In this document: positions 1 to 9,054 of the stretch, one piece after another
How positions within the stretch are numbered: the stretch's first letter is position 1
How the letters are laid out: the number at the start of each line of letters is the position of its first letter
From: Reticulascus tulasneorum
Lineage: Eukaryota > Ascomycota > Sordariomycetes > Glomerellales > Reticulascaceae
NCBI GenBank assembly: GCA_001557505.1
Contig: LSAX01000005.1
Location: 1,612,001-1,676,000, forward strand
Reading direction: 5' to 3'
DNA length: 64,000 bases
Made by a program: the position numbers and the translations under genes
The notes under the pieces: model-generated
What the model was told of the DNA's origin: nothing
Databases searched by the model: none
The model's input: only the letters and a program-made list of their open reading frames with translations

Positions 1-2509
1 CCAATGGCATCAATTTGAGCGGAGGACAAAAGTGGCGAGTGACCCTTGCTCGGGCAATCTACTCCAGGGCAGGGATACTTGTCCTCGATGATATCTTCAG
101 CGCCGTCGATGCTCATGTCGGTCGGCACATATACGAAAAGTGCTTGACAGGCGATCTTTGCAAGGGCAGAACCCGCATTCTAGTCACCCATCACGTTGCT
201 CTGTGCGAGCCCAAAACCAAGTTTATTGTCGAGCTAGGAGAGGGAACCGTTCTGCATTCGGGGCTTCTATCAGAACTGGATGAGGATGGCACACTATCAC
301 TGATCAAGAGCCACGAGCAGTCACAACAAGAAATCGCCGAAGATGATTCCAACACGGCCGTCAACTCCGAAGATGCCTCGGATGCCGATGGAACAGAACA
401 CGTCGAGACTGAAACCGACGGCGCGGTGTTGAAGAAGGTGCCCTCGAGAGCAGCTAGGCAATTCGTCGAAGAAGAGACCAGAGAGAAGGGTGCAATCAAG
501 AAGCGAATATACGGGGTATACCTCCAGGACTCTGGAGGCTTTATTTGGTGGTTCGTTGCTGCGGTCATGTTTGTCGCTTTCCAGTTCATCGTCATTGGTA
601 AGTGTTCTATCTCCTTAACGGTAATCTTTTTATAGAATCTGACACAAGGACAGGGAGGTCTTGGTGGTTGCGAATCTGGACCGGCACCTACGAAGAGGAA
701 AGCGTCAAGACGTACGAAAAGCATCAATTTGCATACGTCTTCGGCCTTCAGCAGACGTCTGTTCATGCTGCAGCCGGCAGCCCAGTCCACGCAACCGCGG
801 AGTATAGCTTGGGCTTCTACCTGTCGGTTTACGTGGGTCTCTCCGTTGTGACGGCATTCCTAGGCACGGTCAGGTTCTTCTACATGTTTGTCTTGAGCAT
901 CAAAGCCAGCCGGCACATGTTCAACCGCATGACGCACACTGTACTCCGAACACCATTGCGATGGCTTGATACTGTTCCAGTCGGCAGGATCTTGAACCGA
1001 TTCACAGCAGATTTCAACATCGTCGACAGTCGCTTGGCAGTCGACTTGACGATGACGATGAACGCAGTGCTGAACGTAATCGGAATCTGCATTGCGGCGA
1101 TTTTTGTGTCCCCATACATCATTCTTCTGGCGGTTCTCCTGCTCTTCTTCTGCACCAGGATAGCACGAGTCTACCTGCACGCCGCTCGACCGGCCAAGCG
1201 TCTCGAGAGCACAGCCAAGTCTCCAATCTTCGAGCTCTTCGGCTCCGCGCTGACCGGTGTCATGACTATCCGAGGCTTCGACAAGGGAACAACCTATATC
1301 GACGGCATGTACGAGAAGCTTGATGACTACAGCATGTCCACTTGGCATCTTTGGCTATTCAACCGCTGGATGGGATGGAGGATGTCTCTCGTTGGATCCG
1401 TGTTTTCCACGGTGGTTGCGCTCCTTATTTTGGCTAGCCCCTACATGGATGCCGCTCTGGCTGGGTTCACACTCTCCTTCGCACTCGACTTTTCCTCTTC
1501 GGTACTTTGGGCAATCCGAAACTACGCGAGCATCGAACTCGACATGAACGCGGCCGAACGAGTCATAGAATACACGGATTTGAAGACGGAGGACTTGGGC
1601 GGCGAGGTGCCACCTGCTACTTGGCCAACGGAGGGGAAGTTGGAAGTCAACGATCTTGTTGTCAGCTATGCGGAAGATCTGTCGCCCGTTCTCAAAGGGC
1701 TCAACTTCACCGTCAATGGCAACGAGAGAGTTGGTGTCATTGGTAGGACGGGAGCCGGCAAGTCGTCGCTGACGCTTGCCTTGTTCCGGTTCCTGGAGGC
1801 GCGGTCTGGAAGTATACATGTGGATGGAGTCGACATTTCCAAGATTCGTCTCCATGATCTGCGATCCAGACTCGCGATCATCCCTCAGGTAATTAACTAA
1901 TCAGTCCGCGATGCTACTGCAAGTAGATGCTAACACATCGTGCAGGATCCAGTTCTTTTCTCCGGTTCCGTCCGCTCCAACCTTGACCCCTTCGACCAAC
2001 ATACCGACGAGGAGCTGCGAGACTCCCTCGAGCGCGTCCACTTGGTTGACTCGCACCCTCCCACCCCAACGACCTCCTCCGCACCGGAGACCCCGACAGT
2101 CGCGCAGAAGAACATCAACGTCTTCCGCAACCTTTCCTCCTCCATCTCCGAGAGCGGTGGAAACCTTTCCCAGGGCCAGCGCCAACTCCTCTGCCTAGCA
2201 CGCGCCATCGTCTCCCGTCCCAAGATCATGGTCCTCGACGAGGCGACCTCCGCGGTCGACATGACGACCGATACGCTGATCCAGCGCTCTATCCGTGAGG
2301 AGTTTACGGACAGCACGCTGGTGGTGATTGCACACCGGCTGAGCACCATCGCTGACTTTGACCGGATCCTGGTGCTGAGTGACGGGGTGGTGGCAGAATA
2401 TGGCACGCCCAGGGAACTGTGGGAGAAGGAAGGTGGTGCATTCAGGGGGATGTGTGAAGAGAGTGGAGAGAAGGATAAGTTGAAGCGAATCATTTTCAGT
2501 TCAGTGTAA
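1..2509 (+). CDS. ABC transporter, ABCC/MRP type, C-terminal part (5' truncated)
   Basis: Membrane exporter of the ABCC (multidrug-resistance-associated) subfamily; the start lies left of the window and the reading frame begins at base 3. Exons: 1-597, 654-1888, 1946-2509 (introns 56 and 57 nt), giving 797 visible residues. Order of parts: the end of nucleotide-binding domain 1 (signature LSGGQKWR, Walker [13 protein letters not shown]), an acidic linker, a second transmembrane domain, then NBD2 with Walker [10 protein letters not shown] (about visible residue 561), signature LSQGQRQ (about 683), Walker [13 protein letters not shown] and the H-loop VVIAHR. NBD1 has D where NBD2 has the catalytic E after Walker B, the usual ABCC asymmetry. 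NBD2 carries a Pro/Ser/Thr-rich insert of about 30 residues before its signature. Substrate unknown. Intron 1 could instead end at 635, but that would make it only 38 nt. Confidence 0.93.
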
Positions 2510-3652
2510 ATTTGTTGAAATACGGCAAGGCGGCGGCGGGACAGGATGTCCGTTTTTGTTACCGCGTACTTGTGTTTTGTTAGTTGGTTGTGTTTTTTCT
2601 ACTGGTTTTCATTGGAATTTTCTCAAAAGTCAAAGAGGTAGACCCCTTGCTACAGAAATCATACTGCATGGCATCGATATCGTCGGTTCTTTTTTTTTTC
2701 CATGCAAGATGGATGCTGTTTCCCGTATGTGACCTCATTTTTTTTATTTCCAGCATTGATCCATGCAAAGAGCCGTCGGTTGCCTGCGATGCTATGTCCT
2801 TGAAGCAAACACGGACGACAAAATACTTGTCGTTGCCAAGCAGTTTTGCGTTTGCCTGCCTGGTCCTCGATGCTGTTAAAACGTCTCCAGTCACGAAATC
2901 AGCGGCATTGGCCAAATCCTGTGATCAGATGCTCGATATGTAATGTATTACTCTATACGTTTTGACGATCTCCTAGGCTTCCAAGTCCAATAGTCTTGGT
3001 GAGGACGGAGAATCTTCAATTCGGGCTTATCCGCACGATTTGATCCACTTCGTGAATCCGATATCGAGCACTAACCGAATTGGGTGAGGAGACGAGTGCA
3101 TTCTTTCACGGACCGCAGGTTTTCCTCCACAGCTGGAATTCGCAATCGGGGCTCAGTCTCCTGCAGAGGCGGCTTACCTGCTTGGCTGCCTGGCGATTGT
3201 CGCCGATAAACCGTGATAGGCCGGCACGGCGTTGGCCCGCGACCTATCTCAGCCTTACCACCAGAAAGCCACTTATGCAGATGCGGTGCAACGCTGTCTG
3301 TGAGGCCAATCACCCTTACCCGTCTGTAACCCATTGGCCTTCGCGGGGTAGTCTAGGTTGCCTCATCTCGGTGGTCTGAATCAGGCAAGGCGGGATAGGC
3401 AGGCAGTGGGTGGGGATGTTCTGCCTCCAGCTCCCACGAGCTGGATGGAGAGAGCTGGGGAACGGGTGAAGTTTAAAAAGCCATCATGGCCCCCGAGGCT
3501 TTGCTGCTTTGTTGCAAGCGGCTTCTCCCTCTTCCTCTTCCTCTTCATTCTATTCCTGTCTGCTTTACCTATTGTATTGGACCTGTCTTAAGACTTGCTC
3601 CACCAACCAACCTCTTGTTTCGTCCTATTATACTTGAATATCACCCGCCATC
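2510..3652. other. intergenic, 3' region of ABC gene and promoter of AAA ATPase gene
   Basis: No convincing gene. There are T-rich runs near 2690-2750 and a strongly pyrimidine-biased tract (CTTCCTCTTCC-like) at about 3520-3600. That tract lies just upstream of the next start codon, as is common in fungal core promoters and 5' leaders. Short open frames here have no recognisable protein character. Confidence 0.5.
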
Positions 3653-6285
3653 ATGGCTATCTCCACCGAGAAGGTAAGCATCTCATCAGGCTCACTCTAC
3701 ATTGATAAAACCCAATTTGCTAACCTAACAGGTCTTCGATCCTGAGACTAGCTCTACTGCTAGCTTCGAGGAGGTTCCGTCGACCAGCGAGGGCGAGACG
3801 AAAGACCTCGTTGTCAGGTCCTCCGGCCCGGACAGTACCGTGAAGACTCCAGATGTGCTCTATGTTCTACAGTATCTAGGGTTCGCCAACAAGGTCATTG
3901 AATGTACGTGCTTCCAACTGTTGTGGGACTTGGTGCATTGCTAACTGACTTAGCTCGGGAGAGTACCGTGCCTTTCAAGGTCATCCCGGAATATGGCAGG
4001 AAGAACGAGAACAAAGACGGTGCTAAGCAGCCCGAGAAACCCATCCTCGAAATTGTGACCAAGGTTTCAACACAGTACTCCTACGGCAAGAATACCCGCC
4101 GCCGAAGGGGTTACAACCCCCCGCCCGGCGACTATGATGAATACCAGTATGACAATTATGACTATAACGACCAAATCTCCGACAGTGACGAGGAGCCTGA
4201 GATGAAGATTTCCAAGATTGAGAAAACAGTCATGCTCATCCACTCTGAGCATCTTATCAACGCTCTGAAGGCTGTCGTAGCGTACTATCCCTACGCCAAC
4301 CTCATCGGCAAGCCCGTCGCTATCGACGCCCCTTATCGGCTCATCGTTCATCATCGAGCCGCTTTGGCCGAGTACAAATCGAACCAGCCTACTTGCCACA
4401 GCTCTAGCTACGCTCGCAAAACCGCAGCTCACATTGATGTGCTCCTGACCTTCTTGGATAAGACCATGGGCGCCGAGCTTCGTGAGGAAGAAGCGCGTCA
4501 CCAGAAGGCCATCCCGATGGCGACCTTCGACAAGTTCTGGCTGGCGCTAAAGCCGGGCGAAGTCATCTTCGGCAAACGAAGCGGCCTGTGGACTCCCTAT
4601 GTTCTAAGCAACATTACCCAGGCGGCCTCCACTGATGGGCGTCCTACATCATACCAGGTCAACTGTTGGTACCTCGAGTACAACAATACCAAGATCATGC
4701 GTATGATGGCTGCTTTCAACGTCGCGCCCTGGACTGGGGAGCAGGCCATTCGCAGCATGGAGGTCATTCCTTCCCGCTTCTTCCCCGATGATCCGGCGGC
4801 GATGCTCGAGAAGCAGGTGAGGCTCGGAAAGCTGTACTGGGAACTCCTGAAACGCCCGACTTATATGGAGTATGATGGCTTGCTGATGGCCGGCGGTCCC
4901 GGTCATGGGCAGTTCCACAGAGGCCCGTCCGGTTATGTAAGTAACCCTCATGGCCGTTGACCATTCGTATTCTCGCTAACATTATGCTTCAGATGACTGG
5001 TCGAGTTATTTGTGATGCCGAAGGCTATGGTCGCTTCTACCAACTGTCGCCAGAGTACTCTCGTGGAGGGAGGGGACCACCGCCCCAGCAACACCCACCT
5101 CCTCCACAAAAAGATCATTTGCCTCATTACCAGCCTCGCTGCGCGTGCAGGAGCTGCAGCAATGATGATAGTCAAAAGGACATCCACCTCTTCGCCGGCT
5201 TCGAGGATATGGACCCCCTGAAGTCGACTGCTCCCACTAGTGATCTATTCTACACGGTCTGCAGCAACGTCATTGCCGCGTTCATGCTCGGCGATAGACG
5301 CTGGGGTAAGTAACAATCTTGAACATCTGACATGAACAACTTGCTAACTTATTTTGTAGGGCATTTGAACTTGGAAAGTCTCAAGCCGGTCACGCCGGAC
5401 CGGGAAGCGTTCAAGTACCTTGTCCTCGAGGAAGAGGTCAAGCTCACTGTCAAGGCTCTCATTGGACAGTTCGCGGCTGGAGAAGGCGGCAAGGTCTCAC
5501 CGTGGGCCAACGACTTCGTCCAGCACAAGGGTAGCGGACGAATTGCGCTGTTGCACGGCGAGCCTGGAGTTGGAAAGACCTGCACGGCCGAGTGCGTCGC
5601 AGAGCTGACCCGCCGTCCTCTCATCTCCCTGACAAGCGGCGATCTGAGTGTCAACTCGTTCAGCGTTGAGAACAACCTCAACTACTTCCTCCAGCTCGGC
5701 GAGCGTTTCGGAGCCATCGTCCTCCTCGACGAGGCGGACGTGTACCTGGAGCGCCGACGAGCCAAGGACATTAGCCGCAACGGGCTCGTGTCCGTCTTCC
5801 TCCGCGCGCTCGAGTACTACCGCGGCGTGCTCTTCCTTACCACAAATCGCGTGCAGGCCTTCGACACCGCATTCACGTCGCGAATCCACGTTGCGCTGCA
5901 CTACAAGAATCTCACCGACGCGGACCGCGAGCGCATCTGGGCCAACAACTTCACGCGCCTGGACCGCGATTCCGCCGGTCGCGTGCACGTGTCTGTTGCG
6001 ACGCGCGAGTACGCCTACGAGAGCCGCGACGTGCGGTCGCTGCGCTGGAACGGCCGCGAGATCCGCAATGCGCTGCAGACTGCGCTGGCGCTGGCGGAGA
6101 GCGACGCCACGGAGGAGGGGGCCACCCAGATCACCATCAGCGACAAGCATCTGCGAGCCGTTGTCAAGATGAGCCGCGGCTTCAAGGACTATCTGAAGAG
6201 CGGGCGCAACTATGATGACGAGAGCGATGGCGAGTATGCTGGCGAAGACGATGACGATGTGGACGACGAGGAAGGGGGGGATTGA
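3653..6285 (+). CDS. AAA ATPase with DUF7025-type N-terminal region
   Basis: Predicted AAA+ ATPase of a family widespread in filamentous fungi; cellular role not established. Exons: 3653-3673, 3732-3903, 3954-4936, 4993-5305, 5360-6285, giving 804 residues. The introns are 50-58 nt with clear CTAAC-type branch points. The N-terminal half holds a large DUF7025-like module, interrupted by a Tyr/Asp-rich stretch and a Pro/Gln-rich loop. The C-terminal half has Walker A GEPGVGKT (residues 563-570), Walker B AIVLLDEAD (from about 615), a TTNR sensor-1-like motif and a lid, then an acidic tail. The start is the first ATG, in a CCATCATGG-like context, and encodes only seven codons before intron 1. 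The frame stays open beyond the UGA stop (see the separate feature at 6286-6405). The gene does not look like a mitochondrial Bcs1 relative because no N-terminal membrane segment is visible. Confidence 0.9.
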
Positions 6286-6405
6286 CAATCACCATATGCA
6301 CTCGTGGACTATAACCAGCAGCTGATGCTTCTAGAGCAGCAGAACAGGAAGCGTCTGAGGATGGCGATGATGGAGCAGACAGGGAATCGGAGAGTACTGA
6401 TTTGA
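6286..6405 (+). other. in-frame extension after the UGA of the AAA ATPase
   Basis: Directly after the stop codon at 6283-6285 the same frame remains open for 39 codons, to a second UGA at 6403-6405. It encodes a Leu/Gln/Met/Arg-rich amphipathic helix containing QLMLLEQQNRKRL. From memory, related fungal AAA and neighbouring families end in a very similar Q-L-M-L-L-E-Q-Q-N block. The stop is UGA followed by C. Two mechanisms could join the tail to the protein. One is readthrough. The other is splicing of a 60-nt, phase-0 candidate intron at 6259-6318, with a weak GTGGAC donor and a CAG acceptor. A third possibility is a recently acquired nonsense mutation. Confidence 0.5.
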
Positions 6406-6981
6406 CATCTCCTTAGTTTCTCCTTAAGACGGTATTTGATATCGCAGTAATTGGAAGAAATTTAATCTCAGGCTACACCTAGAAAGATTATTTGAAACCA
6501 CTAGATTGGCCCATGTCCCGGAGTGGAAATGTGAGCTTTCGTATATGGGTCGTGTGTCCGTCTTATCAACCTCCCCATACCTTCGCCATCCCGTCCGAGA
6601 GGGGAGGTGTTCAGTTCGTGGAAGTCTATCATGTCGTAGGGATACATGAGCATGTGGCTACCCCAAATTTCGGACTATGCTAGTTGAGACTGTTCAGCAG
6701 TGTTTGCAAATAGGGCCGTTAAATATTATGACGGCACTGCTATTCCGATATATATTCACAAGAAGCCTCGAGTAATCTCGAGATGTTGAAAAGTGCAGCC
6801 TGGGTGACAGGACATGTAACGTCATATCGCCGTTTGGCATTATAAGACAAAATCTATACTCCTGACCATGTTATGACTATATAGCCCGATAATCCCAAAA
6901 CCTCCCATGCCCGCAATGCTTGTTACGGTTCCCAAAGAACGCCATTCCCTGTCCCGGAGGCATTTCCATTCCCTACCCGTC
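6406..6981. other. convergent 3' intergenic region
   Basis: Shared 3' flank of the AAA ATPase gene (+) and atg6 (-). AT-richer than the coding DNA; no gene or recognisable RNA seen. Confidence 0.4.
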
Positions 6982-8513
6982 TCAGTTTCCCGCATTCCTC
7001 GCATTGGCATTGACGTTGCTTGCATGTGCCAGCAGAAACTTGCAGCACGTAAGTGTAAGTTTGCATGCCTTTGTCCAGCCATCATCCTGAGCGATTCCCA
7101 GCTTGATGCTGACGTCCCCAATGCGGTCTCCTTCAATCTTGTACGGCAAGCTGAGCGGGTTCCCTGTTGCGCCTGTCTGCCGGTGCACGAACGCACCGAG
7201 CTGCCGCACAAGCTCCAGGAATGCGACCATGGCGTTGTCGAACTTGCGGTGCATAAAGGTCAGGCCGAGCGGCATGTCGCCGGACGAGAAAAGCTCAAGG
7301 ATCTGCTTCTTGGGCGCGGGGGGCGGAGCGGAGCGGTGCGAGCCGAGTCGACTGGACGCGGGAGAAGGCAGCTCATAGCGAATGATCTTGGAGGTGCTGC
7401 CCATGGGCTGTGGGTCATGGGCCTCGAATTTGTATCCCAGCTTTTCAGATACAGTAACGAGAAGGAGGAGCGCGTGGCCCCAGGCTGCGTTGATCTCGGG
7501 CCAGTCGACGGGTTTGTTTGACAGGCGGCCCAGGCGGAGGCCGTTGATGGTGGCAAAGGTGCCGTCGTGGCTGATGCAGAAGGTGTCATTATAGACATTT
7601 GAGCGTTGCAGCTTCTCGAGGAGATGCGAGTCGTGGTCGAATTTGGAGTTGATACTGTCCCGCTCATTCTGGAAATCGGCAAGCTTGGTTGCAAAAGCGT
7701 TGCGTTCCCGCCAGAACTGCTCCTCTTCCTGGTCCAGCTGCCGAGCATCGTCTTCCAGGGAGAGAATCTTCTCGTCTACCACCGCCTTTTCTTTTTCAAG
7801 CCGCAGCAGCTCCGCCACAGCATCTGCTTCGGCCTTCTTGGCCTTCTTGAGCGCTTCTTCCTGTGCCTTGAGATCCTCGTCGCTCGGTTGATCGGCCTGA
7901 ACTTGCTTCAAAAAGCCGACGTATGCATCCCGTTCCCGCGCTGCGGCGTCGAGCTTCTTCTGCATGCCGTCAACCAGCATTTCGGTGCATTCTACACATA
8001 TGGGGTGGTCGATGTCCGACCGCGCCGAGAGGATCTCGAACAGCTTGTTTATCCGCTCCATCTCGTACGTCTTAGACCCGTCGTCATCTTCAGCAACATC
8101 CTGGCCTCGACTCGGCCGTCGCGTCCTGGTCTTGGGGGGTGGCGGAGGTTCAGGCCGCGATAGCACAGGCTGCGCGACTTGCGACTCGGTCAGGTAGATG
8201 AAAGACATCATCGAGTCCCGCGGCGCCGAGTGCGTCCCGCCGCCGTGGCGTTTAAAGGTCGCGGGGGCAGCATTTTGGGCGGCTTTGTCATAGAGTGTTT
8301 TTCTCTGCTTGTCTTGAGGTTGGGCAGGTCGTGAGGAGGGGAGTTTCTTTGGCGGTTGTTGCGACGAGGCAGCTGTTCTTGGTGAGCTTGCCTTCAAAGT
8401 TAAGGGAACGCATAGAACTTGTACTGACCTACTAGGAGATCGTAGGCGGCTGGGTTGAGGTCTTCCAGCGAGCTATCGAGCCTCAGCGGTGTGCGGCACT
8501 TTTGGCAATACAT
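6982..8513 (-). CDS. atg6: autophagy protein Atg6 / Beclin 1 homologue
   Basis: Subunit of the class III PI3-kinase (Vps34) complexes that make PI3P for autophagosome formation and vacuolar sorting. Exons (minus): 8513-8429 and 8372-6982, giving 491 residues. The N-terminus carries a CxxC pair (MYCQKCRTPL) and the family phrase DLNPAAYDLLV. A central coiled coil (about residues 170-290) and the conserved C-terminal Beclin domain follow, ending in TLTCCKFLLAHASN. The single intron is taken as 56 nt (phase 1). A 41-nt alternative exists that would add a few residues at the junction. Length is normal for a fungal Atg6. The gene is transcribed away from scm3, and the window also encodes Atg14, its partner in complex I. 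Confidence 0.93.
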
Positions 8514-9054
8514 GGTGTGCTATTATCATGCTGCCATGCTGGGAGAAGTAATCGAGGAGGACGGCAGCCTGAAGATGTGTTGCAGATGTAATCTGTAGAG
8601 AGCTCCGAAGTACTTGGCCCGCCTTAATGGTTCACCTTAGGTATTAGTGTCGGGTCTGGCGAATTAACGACCTGCTGACTCTTAGCGGGAATGGCCCTCG
8701 CCCGGCATATGCACTGTGACTTGGCTTGACTATTAGTGAGAGAGCTCCTGACAGCCTGGAGGCTATACAACCTACCTAGTACTATTATGTAAGGTACCTA
8801 CCTAATAGGTAAGGTAGGTACCTAGCCTAGGTAATAGTGTATGTAGGGCATGGTGGGGCACTAATGCGTTCCAGCAACAGTGACCTCGTGCCCTGTTACT
8901 TAGTCTCCCACTTTACGCGGGTGCACGGCCAAGTCGCGTTGGAGCGCGTCCCGATTCAATTCTTCAACCACTTCCTAAAGCTTTCATCGCCCCCGGGATG
9001 CCCATCAGCCAATCCATGGACTTGGCTTCAGGAATCAAACATGCTTGAGGCGCA
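8514..9054. promoter_or_regulatory. divergent promoter region between atg6 and scm3
   Basis: 541 bp between the start codons of two divergently transcribed genes. It contains the TACCT/AGGTA-rich block annotated separately; no other specific site can be assigned. Confidence 0.45.
8768..8838. repeat. TACCTA/TAGGTA-rich repeat with 12-bp inverted arms
   Basis: The tetramer-pentamer theme CCTA/TAGG recurs about ten times in 70 bp. A perfect inverted repeat has arms AGGTACCTACCT (8792-8803) and AGGTAGGTACCT (8812-8823) around an 8-nt loop. Such TACCTA-rich tracts occur in intergenic DNA of many filamentous ascomycetes. Whether it is functional or a microsatellite is unknown. Confidence 0.75.

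Noticed and set aside
598..635. 38-nt intron in the ABC transporter ending at TATAG
   Set aside because: Too short for this genome; the 56-nt version ending at 653 has a CTGAC branch point and keeps the frame.
2584..2943. 119-codon open frame downstream of the ABC transporter
   Set aside because: Hydrophobic, T-rich composition in the 3' flank; overlaps an opposite-strand open frame and shows no motif.
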